From: TMP-24 sp046348855
GTDB taxonomy: Bacteria; Pseudomonadota; Alphaproteobacteria; Rhodobacterales; Rhodobacteraceae
Assembly: GCA_046348855.1 (NCBI GenBank)
Contig: JAXMDK010000002.1
Span: forward strand, 1 to 64,000
Reading direction: 5' to 3'
Length of the DNA: 64,000 nt
Under the pieces are notes generated by a model. That model had not been told where the DNA came from. It did not search any database and saw nothing but the letters and a program-made list of their open reading frames with translations. This document shows positions 17,748-26,619 of the stretch, one piece after another. Position numbers and translations under genes: made by a program. Position 1 is the stretch's first letter. Every line of letters starts with the position of its first letter.

Positions 17748-18878
17748 ATGAGAACAATAATTCTGGGGGCAGGTCTGGCAGCTGTTGGTGCAGGTTCGGC
17801 CTTTGCCGGGGGCATCGACCGCTCGGGACAAGGGGTCAGCCAGATCTTCGAAAAGGGTAGCTACGTCGAACTGGGCTTCAGCACCTCCCACCCGTCGGTA
17901 TCGGGCAAGGATGTGGCAGCCTTCGGCGGCCAGCCCTCGGGCAACGTCGCGGGTGACTTCACCCAGCTGAGCCTGGCCTACAAGGCCGACATCAACGACC
18001 GGCTGTCCTATGCGATCATCATCGACCAGCCGTTCGGGGCCGACCTGAACTATGCGCCGACCTCGATCGCGCTGGGTGGAACCAAGGTCAGCGCCGACGC
18101 GACCAGCGCCACCGGCGTCCTGCGCTACAAGTTCGATGACAACTGGTCGGTCTATGGCGGCGTCCGCGCCGACAAGGCGTCGGGCGACATCACGCTCAAG
18201 GGTCTGGCCTATGGCCCCTTCAGCGGCTACCGCGTCCAGCTTTCGGACGATGTGGGCTATGGCTATCTGGTCGGCGCCGCCTACGAACGGCCCGACATCG
18301 CGCTGCGGGTGGCGCTGACCTACAATTCGGCAATCAAGCACAAGTTCGACACTCTGGAAACGCTGGGCGGCGCGCCGATCGGCAACAAGCCGACCGATGT
18401 GTCGACCCCGCAGTCGGTCAACCTCGACTTCCAGACCGGCATCGCCGAGAACACGCTGCTGTTCGGCCAGGTCCGTTGGGCCGACTGGAGCGCATTCGAC
18501 ATCGACCCGATCACCTTCACCACGATGGCCAATGGCGGCAAGTTCGTGAAGGGCGGCGGCCTGATCGACCTCCAGGATACCACCACCTGGACCGTCGGCC
18601 TTGGCCGCAAGTTCAACGACACCTGGTCGGGCGCGGTCTCGGTCAGCTACGAGAAGAAGGGCGATCCGCTGGTGTCGCCGCTGGCGCCGACCAATGGCCG
18701 CGTCGGCATGACGCTGGCCGCGGTCTACACCCAGGACAACCTCAAGATCACCACCGGCGTCAACTATACCAAGCTCGGCGACGCCCAGCCCGAAACCGGC
18801 ACACCGGACGTGGCGCGCGCCAACTTCACCGGCAACGATGTCGTCGCCGTGGGCGTTCGGATCGGCTATTCCTTCTGA
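17748..18878 (+). CDS. FadL/OmpP1-type outer-membrane transport protein
   Basis: 376 residues. A signal peptide (about 1-20, GAGLAAVGAGSAFAGG) leads directly to GIDRSGQGVSQIFEKG, the N-terminal hatch seen in FadL proteins. A long series of amphipathic strands follows, ending in a terminal phenylalanine (VGVRIGYSF). The family takes long-chain fatty acids and other hydrophobic compounds across the outer membrane. The length is slightly short of E. coli FadL. ATG at 17748 follows GGGGGATACGGAGC. A 12-base-pair hairpin follows the stop, so it appears to be a single-gene unit. Confidence 0.86.
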   Translation: MRTIILGAGLAAVGAGSAFAGGIDRSGQGVSQIFEKGSYVELGFSTSHPSVSGKDVAAFGGQPSGNVAGDFTQLSLAYKADINDRLSYAIIIDQPFGADLNYAPTSIALGGTKVSADATSATGVLRYKFDDNWSVYGGVRADKASGDITLKGLAYGPFSGYRVQLSDDVGYGYLVGAAYERPDIALRVALTYNSAIKHKFDTLETLGGAPIGNKPTDVSTPQSVNLDFQTGIAENTLLFGQVRWADWSAFDIDPITFTTMANGGKFVKGGGLIDLQDTTTWTVGLGRKFNDTWSGAVSVSYEKKGDPLVSPLAPTNGRVGMTLAAVYTQDNLKITTGVNYTKLGDAQPETGTPDVARANFTGNDVVAVGVRIGYSF

Positions 18879-18900
18879 TCCGGCCCGGCCAACATTGACC

Positions 18901-18928
18901 GACGGCCCCGCCCCCCGGCGGGGCCGTC
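18901..18928 (+). terminator. Terminator hairpin after the FadL gene
   Basis: A perfect 12-base-pair inverted repeat (GACGGCCCCGCC / GGCGGGGCCGTC) with a four-base loop lies 22 bases after the stop. There is no clean T-run, but position and stem length support a terminator. Confidence 0.6.
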
Positions 18929-19001
18929 TGCGTTTGGGCCCCGTCCCGTTCCGCAAGTTCCGGGTGGCGCGCCGGCCCGTCCCCGGCTAGCGTCCGTCGT
19001 C

Positions 19002-19934
19002 ATGGACCGCGCAAATACCAGAACCCAACGCAGCATCACCCCCGAAGCCTGGGCGCTGATGGCGCTGCTGGCGATCCTGTGGGGCGGATCGTTCGCCGCC
19101 ACCCGCACCGCCCTGGCCGAGGTCGGCGTCTTCACCCTCGTCGCCTTCCGCGTTGCCGGGGGCGCGCTGGCGCTTTGGCTCTATATCGCGGCGCGCGGCC
19201 TGCCGGTCCGGGGCGGCTGGCGGGTTATCGCCATCTACGCCTGCATGGGGCTGCTGAACAACATCCTGCCCTGGAGCCTGATCGTCTGGGGCCAGCAGCA
19301 CATCGCCTCGGGGCTGGCGGCGATCCTGAACGCCTCGACCGCGATCTTCACCGTGGCGCTGGCGGCGGCGGTCTACGCCGATGAGAGGATGACCGCCGAA
19401 AAGTCCGTGGGCGTGGTCCTTGGCCTGGCCGGGGTGGTGGTGGTGATGGGGGCAAGCGCGCTTTCCGCGCTCGACCTGACCTCGCTGTCGCAACTGGCGA
19501 TCCTTGGCGCCTCGGTCTGCTATGCCTGTTCGGGCGTCTTTGCCCGCCGGTTCCTGACCGGCCAGCCGCCCGAGGTCGCGGCGGCGGGAATGCTGACCGC
19601 CTCGTCGGTGGTGATGGTTCCGGTGGCGCTGGCCAGCGACGGCGTGCCGGCGGTCGCGGCCTACCACGCCGCGACGTGGGCGGCCCTGGCCTATGCGGGC
19701 TTCCTCGCCTCGGCGCTGGCGTTCCTGTGCTATTACCGGGTGCTGCGGCTGGCGGGCGCCGGCAATGTCAGCCTGGTGACGCTGATGATCGCGCCGGTGT
19801 CGGTGGTCGTGGGGGCGATCCTCTTCGGCGAAAGCCTGACGGGTTCGGACTATGTGGGCTTTGCCCTGCTGGCGGCGGGGCTTCTGGTCATCGACGGCCG
19901 TCTGCCCATCGGGCGGCGGCGGCAGCCGAGCTAG
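19002..19934 (+). CDS. EamA-family (DMT) transporter
   Basis: 310 residues with about ten membrane segments in two EamA repeats. The first carries AILWGGSFAATRTALAEVG, a pattern shared by RhaT/YdcZ/RarD-like carriers, and the second contains LCYYRVLRLAGAGNVSLVTLMIAPVSVVVG. It probably exports a small metabolite or amino acid. It is unlike the other EamA protein at 16730-17611 over most of its length, so a recent duplication is unlikely. It is followed by a 407-base gap with a structured repeat. Confidence 0.85.
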   Translation: MDRANTRTQRSITPEAWALMALLAILWGGSFAATRTALAEVGVFTLVAFRVAGGALALWLYIAARGLPVRGGWRVIAIYACMGLLNNILPWSLIVWGQQHIASGLAAILNASTAIFTVALAAAVYADERMTAEKSVGVVLGLAGVVVVMGASALSALDLTSLSQLAILGASVCYACSGVFARRFLTGQPPEVAAAGMLTASSVVMVPVALASDGVPAVAAYHAATWAALAYAGFLASALAFLCYYRVLRLAGAGNVSLVTLMIAPVSVVVGAILFGESLTGSDYVGFALLAAGLLVIDGRLPIGRRRQPS

Positions 19935-19981
19935 GGTAAGATCACATCAACGCAAGGCATTGCGGGCCAGCCATCGCACTG

Positions 19982-20215
19982 CCCGGACCGATCAGGCGAC
20001 GCGCCAGTGGCGCGTTGCCCGGTCCGTTGGCCCTGACGCGAGGAAGGGCCAAGGGGGGTTCAGCCGCCGCCGTCGTCCGGGCACGGACGGCACCCGCCCC
20101 GGTGGGGGCGAAGCCCCCGCCGCCCGGGGGGGCGGGGGCTGGCCGTGCTCTGGGAGCACGGCCCGGCAAAGCTGGACCCGACCACCAGACGCGCGAGGCA
20201 ACGGCCTCGCGCTCA
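19982..20215 (+). repeat. Mosaic intergenic hairpin repeat, copy B
   Basis: This is the longest copy of the family also seen at 3300-3434 (reverse) and 23798-23930. Hairpins in order are a head palindrome 19985-20025 (GGACC ... GCGCCAGTGGCGC ... GGTCC), GGGGGC/GCCCCC near 20105, a 10-base-pair stem 20141-20163 (GGCCGTGCTC / GAGCACGGCC) and a 9-base-pair stem 20191-20212 (GCGCGAGGC / GCCTCGCGC). The middle section (about 20032-20130) is shared with copy A, the flanks with copy C. The rest of the 407-base gap shows no gene. Confidence 0.75.
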
Positions 20216-20341
20216 TTCACCGCTGTAGCTGCCAACTGACGCAAACCGCGCCAGCACGGGCGCCCCCCGCACTTTCTGCGTGAACTTTCCGCAGCCCGGC
20301 GCTAATCAGCCTCAGGCAGGGCAAGGGACGGGACAGGCGGG

Positions 20342-21211
20342 ATGATCTATCGCAGCGCGCAGGACTGGCGTCAGGCCGACGGCAAGCGTGTCCTGCTGTT
20401 CGGCATGTCGGGGCTGGGCAAGACCCACATTTCCAACCTGTTGCGCGCCGACGGCGGCTGGTTCCACTATTCCGTCGATTACCGGATCGGCACCCGCTAC
20501 ATGGGCGAACATATCGCCGACAACTTCAAGCGCGAGGCGATGAAGGTTCCGCTGCTGCGCGAACTCTTGATGACGGATTCGGTCCACATCACCTCGAACA
20601 TCACCTTCAACAACCTCGCGCCGCTCTCGACCTACCTGGGCAAGCCCGGCGATCCGGCCAAGGGCGGCGTGCCCTTCGACGAATACCTGCGCCGCCAGGA
20701 ACAGCACCGCCTGGCCGAGATCGCGGCACTCGGCGACACGCCGGCCTTCATCGAACGGGCCCGGTCGCTCTACGGCTATCCGAACTTCGTCTGCGATTCC
20801 GGCGGCTCGATCTGCGAGGTGGTGAATCCCGACGATCCAGCCGACCCGTTGCTGACGCTGCTCGCAGAAAATCTGCTGCTGGTCTGGATCAAGGGCGGCG
20901 ACGCCCACAGGGCCGAACTGATCCGCCGCTTCGACCGCGCGCCGAAGCCCATCTACTACCAGCCCGAATTCCTCGCCGGCGTCTGGCAGGACTATCTGGC
21001 CGAACAGCGCCTGCCCGGCGACCGGGTGGACCCCGACATGTTCCTGCGCTTTGCCTATGCGCGCCTCCTGGACCACCGCCAGCCGCGCTATCAGGCGATG
21101 GCTCGCCGCGGACTGACCCTGACCGCCGAGGACGTGGCCGAGGTGCAAAGTGCCGCCGACTTCACCGACCTGATCGCCCGCGCCCTTGAGGCGCAGGCCC
21201 ACCCTGCCTAG
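20342..21211 (+). CDS. P-loop ATPase of unknown function
   Basis: 289 residues. A Walker A motif (GMSGLGKT, residues 21-28) sits at the very start of the fold, as in small kinases and ATPases. Later features include a long polar helical region (about 115-145) and FVCDSGGSICEVVNPDDP. I see no transporter or helicase signature. It lies 23 bases before the homoserine acetyltransferase gene on the same strand and is likely co-transcribed, suggesting a link to sulfur amino-acid metabolism or simple co-expression. Its function is not established; a kinase role is possible but unproven. Confidence 0.7.
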   Translation: MIYRSAQDWRQADGKRVLLFGMSGLGKTHISNLLRADGGWFHYSVDYRIGTRYMGEHIADNFKREAMKVPLLRELLMTDSVHITSNITFNNLAPLSTYLGKPGDPAKGGVPFDEYLRRQEQHRLAEIAALGDTPAFIERARSLYGYPNFVCDSGGSICEVVNPDDPADPLLTLLAENLLLVWIKGGDAHRAELIRRFDRAPKPIYYQPEFLAGVWQDYLAEQRLPGDRVDPDMFLRFAYARLLDHRQPRYQAMARRGLTLTAEDVAEVQSAADFTDLIARALEAQAHPA

Positions 21212-21234
21212 ATCGCCCCCCGAAGGAGAGCGAG

Positions 21235-22152
21235 ATGCCGATCACCCTGCCCGAGACCCTGCCCGCCTTCGATGTCCTGTCGAAGGAAGGCGTCATGGTC
21301 ATGTCGCCCGACCGCGCCGTCCACCAGGACATCCGGCCGCTGCGGATCGGGCTTCTGAACCTGATGCCGAAGAAGGTGCAGACCGAAAACCAGTTTGCCC
21401 GGCTGATCGGCGCGACGCCCCTGCAGATCGACTTCCAGCTGATCCGCATGACCACGCACGAGACCAAGAACACCGCCGCCGAGCACATGGCGGCCTTCTA
21501 CCGCCCCTTTGCCGAGGTCCGCGACGAAAAGTTCGACGGCCTCATCATCACCGGCGCCCCGATCGAGCACCTGCCGTTCGAGGACGTCACCTATTGGGAC
21601 GAACTGCGCGAGGTGATGGACTGGACCCAGACCCATGTCCATTCGACCTTCGGCGTCTGCTGGGGCGGCATGGCGATGATCCACCATTTCCACGGCGTCA
21701 GGAAGCACATGCTGGACCACAAGGCCTTCGGCTGTTTCCGCCACCAGAACCTGCTGCCGGCCTCGCCCTACCTGCGCGGCTTTTCCGACGAATTCGTCAT
21801 CCCGGTCAGCCGCTGGACCGAGATGAAGCAGGCCGAGATCGACCGCGCCGACGGGCTGCGCACGCTTCTGGGCAGCGACGAGGTCGGGCCCTGCCTGGTC
21901 GAAGACCCCGACCACCGCGCGCTATATATCTTCAACCATTTCGAATATGACAGCGGCACCCTGAAAGAGGAATATGACCGCGACGTCGCCAACGGCACCG
22001 CGATCAACGTGCCGCAGAACTATTACCCCGGCGACGACCCGACGCGCCCGCCGCTGAACCGCTGGCGCAGCCATGCCCACCTGCTCTACGGCAACTGGGT
22101 CAACGAGATCTACCAGACGACGCCCTTCCGGCTGTCCGACATCGGGACCTGA
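21235..22152 (+). CDS. metAA: Homoserine O-acetyltransferase (MetA family)
   Basis: 305 residues. It activates the hydroxyl of homoserine for methionine synthesis. The nucleophile is Cys142 in FGVCWGGMAM, and the catalytic His235 and Glu237 lie in FNHFEYDSG, at exactly the family positions. Residue 111 in GAPIEHLPF is glutamate. Published work on MetA proteins ties Glu111 to acetyl-CoA and Gly111 to succinyl-CoA, so acetyl transfer is predicted despite common labelling as succinyltransferase. The ribosome site GAAGGAGAGCGAG precedes the ATG. It lies downstream of the P-loop ATPase gene. Confidence 0.92.
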   Translation: MPITLPETLPAFDVLSKEGVMVMSPDRAVHQDIRPLRIGLLNLMPKKVQTENQFARLIGATPLQIDFQLIRMTTHETKNTAAEHMAAFYRPFAEVRDEKFDGLIITGAPIEHLPFEDVTYWDELREVMDWTQTHVHSTFGVCWGGMAMIHHFHGVRKHMLDHKAFGCFRHQNLLPASPYLRGFSDEFVIPVSRWTEMKQAEIDRADGLRTLLGSDEVGPCLVEDPDHRALYIFNHFEYDSGTLKEEYDRDVANGTAINVPQNYYPGDDPTRPPLNRWRSHAHLLYGNWVNEIYQTTPFRLSDIGT

Positions 22153-22223
22153 CCGCGCGCCAACGCTCCGCGTTGCGCTTTTCGCCGCTTTGCCCATAGT
22201 GGGGGCAGGCGAAGGAGCAAGTC

Positions 22224-23141
22224 ATGGCCGACACCGCACCCGAAACTGCCGCGCAGGCGAAACCCGACCCCGACGCCATCCCCTTCGTCGGCGACATCAC
22301 CCGCTTTCTGGAAACCGAGGCGCCCGGTTCGCTGCGCAAGGCGATTGCCGGCGCCGGCCACAAGGACATCCTCGACAAGTCCTATCCCTACCGCAAGGAA
22401 ATGGACGACGACGAATACGAAGACCACATGAAGCGGTTGCAGGTCGAACTGGTGAAGATGCACCATTTCCTGGTGACCAGCGGCCAGCGGTTGGTGGTGA
22501 TCTTCGAGGGGCGCGACGCGGCCGGCAAGGGCGGCGCCATTGAACGGATGCGCGAAAACCTCAACCCCCGTTCGGCCTACATCGTCGCGCTGTCGAAGCC
22601 CACCGAACGCGAAGCCGGCCAATGGTATTTCCAGCGCTACATCGACAACCTGCCCGCCAAGGGCGAATTCGCGCTCTTCGACCGATCCTGGTACAATCGC
22701 GGCGTGGTCGAAAAGGTCTTCGGCTTCTGCACCGACGACCAGCGCAAGCTGTTCTTCCGCCAGTTGCCGGATTTCGAGAAGATGGTGGTCGACGAAGGCA
22801 TCACGCTCGTCAAGCTGTGGCTCGAGGTCGGGCGCGCCGAACAGTTGCGCCGGTTCCTGGCGCGCGAACATGACCCGCTGAAACAGTGGAAGCTCAGCTG
22901 GATCGACGTCGAGGGTCTGAAGAAATGGGACGCCTATTCCGAGGCGATCCATGAGACGCTGAAAAAGACCGACAGCAAGCACGCCCCCTGGACGGTGATC
23001 CGCGCCGACGACAAGAACCGCGCCCGCATTGCCGCGATCCAGACCGTCCTGCGCGCCGTCGATTACCGCCACCGCGACAAGCAGGCGATCGGCAAGATCG
23101 ACAAGGACATCTGCGGCGACCCCGGAATTATGGATGGCTAA
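22224..23141 (+). CDS. ppk2: Polyphosphate kinase 2
   Basis: 305 residues. Walker A-like GRDAAGKGG (96-104), the lid-region arginines and Walker B-like DRSWYNR identify a one-domain PPK2, which moves phosphate between polyphosphate and nucleotides. Subclass (GDP/ADP or AMP preference) is not certain from motifs alone; a single domain of this length fits class I. The TetR gene starts inside its last codons (ATGGCTAA), so the two are translationally linked and the regulator may control or respond to this unit. Confidence 0.93.
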   Translation: MADTAPETAAQAKPDPDAIPFVGDITRFLETEAPGSLRKAIAGAGHKDILDKSYPYRKEMDDDEYEDHMKRLQVELVKMHHFLVTSGQRLVVIFEGRDAAGKGGAIERMRENLNPRSAYIVALSKPTEREAGQWYFQRYIDNLPAKGEFALFDRSWYNRGVVEKVFGFCTDDQRKLFFRQLPDFEKMVVDEGITLVKLWLEVGRAEQLRRFLAREHDPLKQWKLSWIDVEGLKKWDAYSEAIHETLKKTDSKHAPWTVIRADDKNRARIAAIQTVLRAVDYRHRDKQAIGKIDKDICGDPGIMDG

Positions 23142-23751
23142 GCAGGGCTATCACCACGGCAACCTGCGCCAGGCGCTGCTCGACGCCGCGCTGGTCCTGA
23201 TCGAAAAGCAGGGTCCGCAGGGCTTCACCCTGTCGGACGCGGCGAAGTCGGCGGGGGTGACGCCAGCCGCCGTCTATCGCCACTTTGCCGGGCGCGACGA
23301 CCTGATCGCCGAATGCGCGCGGCAAGGCTTCGAGATCTTCGCCGACCTGATGGACCATGCCTACAACAACGGCAGGCCAACCGCACTCAGCGCCTTCGAG
23401 GCGACGGGCCGCGCCTACCTGGCCTTTGCCCGCAAGTTTCCCGGCCATTACATGGCGATGTTCGAAAGCGGCCTGAACTTCAACCGCAATCCCGAACTGG
23501 CCCGCGCCGCCGATCGGGCGCGGTCGGTCCTGACCCGCGCCGCCGAGGCGCTGTCCCAGCATATCCCCGCCGCCCGCCGCCCGCCGGCGGCGATGTTCGC
23601 CAACCACATCTGGGCGCTGAGCCACGGCGTGGTCGAGCTTTTCGCCCGCGGCGCCCCCGGCAGCCGCGGCCCCTTCCCGCCCGAGGAACTGCTCGAGGCC
23701 GGGATCGGCATCTACCTGCGCGGCCTGGGATTGATCGCGCCGGACAGTTAG
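23134..23751 (+). CDS. TetR-family transcriptional regulator
   Basis: 205 residues, starting at the ATG that overlaps the ppk2 stop. The N-terminal helix-turn-helix (about 10-57) reads FTLSDAAKSAGVTPAAVYRHFAGRDDLIAECA, the standard TetR DNA-binding region. The C-terminal part (about 75-200) is a helical ligand-binding domain resembling the WHG/TetR_C_33 type. The ligand is unknown. The coupled position behind ppk2 makes regulation of that unit plausible, but no clear operator was found upstream of ppk2. Confidence 0.88.
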   Translation: MAKQGYHHGNLRQALLDAALVLIEKQGPQGFTLSDAAKSAGVTPAAVYRHFAGRDDLIAECARQGFEIFADLMDHAYNNGRPTALSAFEATGRAYLAFARKFPGHYMAMFESGLNFNRNPELARAADRARSVLTRAAEALSQHIPAARRPPAAMFANHIWALSHGVVELFARGAPGSRGPFPPEELLEAGIGIYLRGLGLIAPDS

Positions 23752-23797
23752 GGCCTGTCCACCGTTCGGACAGAGGGCCGGGCGGGGATCGCCTTTT

Positions 23798-23930
23798 CCC
23801 GGACTGATAAGGTGACGCGGGGGCCGCGTCACCCGGCCCGTTGGCCGGGGGCTGGCCGCGCGCTTGGCGCACGGCCGGGCATGTGTTTGCCGGTCGCCTG
23901 ACGAGCGAGGCAGCGGCCTCGCGTTTGCGC
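23798..23930 (+). repeat. Mosaic intergenic hairpin repeat, copy C
   Basis: It aligns with copy B (19982-20215) at head and tail. The head is GGACTGATAA, then GGTGACGCG/CGCGTCACC, followed by CCGTTGGCC. The tail has GGGGGCTGGCCG, a GCGC-type stem with CACGGCC, and GCGAGGC-AGCG-GCCTCGC. The 100-base middle block of copy B is missing. The stems survive substitutions between copies, which supports selection on structure. It sits between the convergent ends of the TetR and FadB-like genes. Confidence 0.72.
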
Positions 23931-23972
23931 ACCGAAGCGAACCCGCCTGACAGGCTTGCGCCGGGCCGCCCG

Positions 23973-26069
23973 TCACCCCTCGTTCAGGTCGCCGAACCTC
24001 CGCCCGTTGCGGATCAGCTCGTCCCAGAGGGGCGCGGGCTGCCAGAAACTGTCGCCGGCAGCGGCCAGCGTCGTCAGCAGGTTGCGCAGCCTCAAGATGC
24101 CGATCTCGTCGGCGGCCTGCATCACGCCGCCCCGCCAGCGCGGGAACCGCTGGGCCATCGCCACAAGGTCGATGTCGGCGGGCTGGCGCACCCGGCCCTC
24201 GGCCAGCGCCCAGGCGCCGTCGTTGGCCAGTCCGGCGATGATCCGTAAGGGGATCGCCCCGCCACCCAGCCCGCGCCGCGCCCGCAGGTGGGCCAATTGT
24301 TCGGCCAGCGGGGCGTCGCTCTTGGCCACCCCGGCACCGTCGGCGCCATAGATGAAATAACCGCGCCCGACCGCCCGGCCCAGCCTGCGTTCGGCCCGCA
24401 GCCAGATGCGCAGCGTCTCGGCCAGCGGATCGGCCAGCGCGCCCGGCCGCCGTTCGGGCTGGGCGTAGAGCACATGGTCCAGCCCATAGATATCGGCGCG
24501 CTCGAACGGACCCTGCGGCAAGCCCCAGGCCCGCATCGCCCGGTCGACATCGTCCGGCAAGGCTCCGGCCGACAGGCAGCGGTCGGCGCAATCCTGAAAG
24601 GCCGACCAGAACCGGCGACCGTGGAACCCCTGCCCGGCCGCCGTGCCGGCCCCTTGCCGCAAGAGCCGCCAGCCCAGCCGCCCGGCCAGCGTCTGCGCTG
24701 CCTGGAACGCCGCCAGCGCCGTATCGGACCCGGCGATCTCGGCCTGGACGGTGCGGCTGACCGGCTCGGCCAGCCACAGCGTCGCGTGACCGTCCGGGCG
24801 GCGCGCGGCTTCGGCCAGTTGCGCGGGCGACAGCCGGCAGGTGACGCTGAGGATGGCGCGGCCTTCGGGCAGGACTGCGTTGATGGTGCGCAGCACCTCG
24901 GCCTTCTGGGCGGCATCGTCGGGCACCGCCTCGATCACCAGGTCGGCATCGGCGACCGAGGCGATTCCGACCGCCGCGCGCAGCCGTTCCCAGTCGGCCT
25001 TGCGCCGGTCGGCGTCGATCGTGCCGCGCGCCTGCGCGCCATCCTGAAGCTTGGCGATGCGCGACAGCGCCGCCGCCAGTCCGGGCGGATCGCGCCCGAC
25101 CATCGTCACCTCAAGCCCCGCCGTCAGCGCCGCCGAGGCGATGCCCGCCCCCAGCGGCCCGCCGCCGATCAGCGCGATGCGGTTCAGGACCGCGCCGCCC
25201 TTGCGCGCCGCCGCCGGAAGGCTGCGCGCCGCGCCGCGTTCGGCAAAGAAGGCATGGCGCAGCGCCCGGGCCACCGACGTGTCGACCAGATCCTGAAAGG
25301 CGGTCCGTTCGAAGATCAGCCCCTGCGACGGCGGTAGAAGCAGCGCCGCCTCGGCACAGTCGATGATGCGCACCGAGGCGAAATCGTAGGCCTCGCGCCG
25401 GCGGCTGCGGGCCTCGGCGATGGTGTTCAGGTAGGCGGCCGGATCGGCGGTGCCGGTCATCCGCCGCCGCGCCGCCACCGGCAGGCTCAGGCGTCCGTCG
25501 GCATGGGCGCGGGCGATGGCGCGCACCGCCGCGTCGACATCGCCATCGGCCACCCGGTCGACCAGCCCCAGTTCGCGCGCCCGTTCGGCGCTGACTGGGG
25601 CGCCGTCCAGCATCAGCCCCAGCGCCGCCTCGGCGCCGATCAGCCGCGGCAGGCGCTGGGTGCCGCCCGCACCCGGCAGGATGCCCAGCGTCACCTCGGG
25701 CAGGCCGAGCTGCGTTCCCTTGGCGGCAACCCGGAGCGCGCAGACCAGCGCCAGTTCCAGCCCGCCGCCAAGCGCCGAGCCGTGCAGCGCGGCGATCACC
25801 GGCTTGGCCGCACCCGCCAGCAGGTTGCAGAGTTCGGGCAAGGTCGGGGACTGCGGCGGCTTGCCGAATTCGCGGATGTCGGCGCCCACCGGCCAGCTGC
25901 GCCCCGCCGCCCGCAGGATCACCACCCGCACCTCCGGGTCGGCCAGCGCCCGCTCCAGCCCCATAGCCACGCCCTGCCGCAGGCCATGGCCAAGCGCGTT
26001 CAAGGGCGGATTGTCCATGGTGATGACGGCCACGCCGTCTGCGGCCTCGTATCCGACCGGATCGGTCAT
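23973..26069 (-). CDS. FadB-like enoyl-CoA hydratase / 3-hydroxyacyl-CoA dehydrogenase, dehydrogenase site altered
   Basis: 698 residues from the ATG at 26069. The N-terminal crotonase domain (about 1-190) keeps both catalytic glutamates, Glu105 (GGGLELAL) and Glu125 (LPEVTLGILPGAGGTQ), spaced as in FadB. The dehydrogenase part (about 296-470) keeps a GGGPLGAG nucleotide loop, but the catalytic histidine of the usual HFF-x-P motif is Trp432 in LWLAEPV; the partner Glu444 remains. The NR-type motif downstream is also changed (GFHGRRFW). Fatty-acid beta-oxidation is the family role; here hydratase or isomerase activity is likely and dehydrogenase activity doubtful. A TTG at 26108 is an alternative start. 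Confidence 0.85.
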   Translation of the reverse strand: MTDPVGYEAADGVAVITMDNPPLNALGHGLRQGVAMGLERALADPEVRVVILRAAGRSWPVGADIREFGKPPQSPTLPELCNLLAGAAKPVIAALHGSALGGGLELALVCALRVAAKGTQLGLPEVTLGILPGAGGTQRLPRLIGAEAALGLMLDGAPVSAERARELGLVDRVADGDVDAAVRAIARAHADGRLSLPVAARRRMTGTADPAAYLNTIAEARSRRREAYDFASVRIIDCAEAALLLPPSQGLIFERTAFQDLVDTSVARALRHAFFAERGAARSLPAAARKGGAVLNRIALIGGGPLGAGIASAALTAGLEVTMVGRDPPGLAAALSRIAKLQDGAQARGTIDADRRKADWERLRAAVGIASVADADLVIEAVPDDAAQKAEVLRTINAVLPEGRAILSVTCRLSPAQLAEAARRPDGHATLWLAEPVSRTVQAEIAGSDTALAAFQAAQTLAGRLGWRLLRQGAGTAAGQGFHGRRFWSAFQDCADRCLSAGALPDDVDRAMRAWGLPQGPFERADIYGLDHVLYAQPERRPGALADPLAETLRIWLRAERRLGRAVGRGYFIYGADGAGVAKSDAPLAEQLAHLRARRGLGGGAIPLRIIAGLANDGAWALAEGRVRQPADIDLVAMAQRFPRWRGGVMQAADEIGILRLRNLLTTLAAAGDSFWQPAPLWDELIRNGRRFGDLNEG

Positions 26070-26174
26070 TGCAGGTGCAGCCCCTTTGCCCCAGCCCTTC
26101 GCCGTCAACTCTCTGTCAAGACGGGCTTTTTTGCAATGGGGAAGGCGCGGGCAAAGGCGCGGCCCGCGCCCTTG

Positions 26175-26498
26175 TCAGTGCCGCGCCGCGCAATCCGCGC
26201 AGAAGGGCGTCGCCGGAAGCAGGTCCAGCCGACCGGGGTCGATCTCGTTGCCGCAGCGCACGCAATCGCCGTATTCGCCGGCCTCGATCCGCTTCAGCGC
26301 CGCCTCGATCATCCGCAGTTCCTGCTGGGCCGACTGGCCAAGATCCTCCAGCACCTCGTCGGCTTCGCGCTCGGTGGCCATTTCCTCGAAGTCCTTGGCC
26401 TCGTGGGTGTCAAGCTCGGTCGAAATCCGGTTCAGGCGCTTCATCAGGAAGGCCTGGCGGGCAGTCAGCGCGGCGCGGCGTTCAGCAAGTGCGGTCAT
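26175..26498 (-). CDS. DksA/TraR-family zinc-finger protein
   Basis: 107 residues from the ATG at 26498 (AGGAGCCGCC upstream). An N-terminal coiled-coil (about 1-70, rich in Arg/Glu/Leu) is followed by a four-cysteine zinc finger, CVRCGNEI ... TPFCADC. DksA-type proteins enter the RNA polymerase secondary channel and tune transcription, often with ppGpp. The coiled-coil tip reads EADEVLEDLG rather than the paired acidic DxxDxA of true DksA, so it may be one of the shorter paralogues common in this order. It is divergent from the YeeE pair. Confidence 0.83.
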   Translation of the reverse strand: MTALAERRAALTARQAFLMKRLNRISTELDTHEAKDFEEMATEREADEVLEDLGQSAQQELRMIEAALKRIEAGEYGDCVRCGNEIDPGRLDLLPATPFCADCAARH

Positions 26499-26619
26499 GG
26501 CGGCTCCTGTCATTGCCCCTCTGGTAGAAAACTGCGCTTCGCCCGTCATTGATGCAAGTCAAACCTTGCAGGACCGGGCCGGCCCCTCATATGGACGATG
26601 CAGGAGCGCGGAGACGGAA

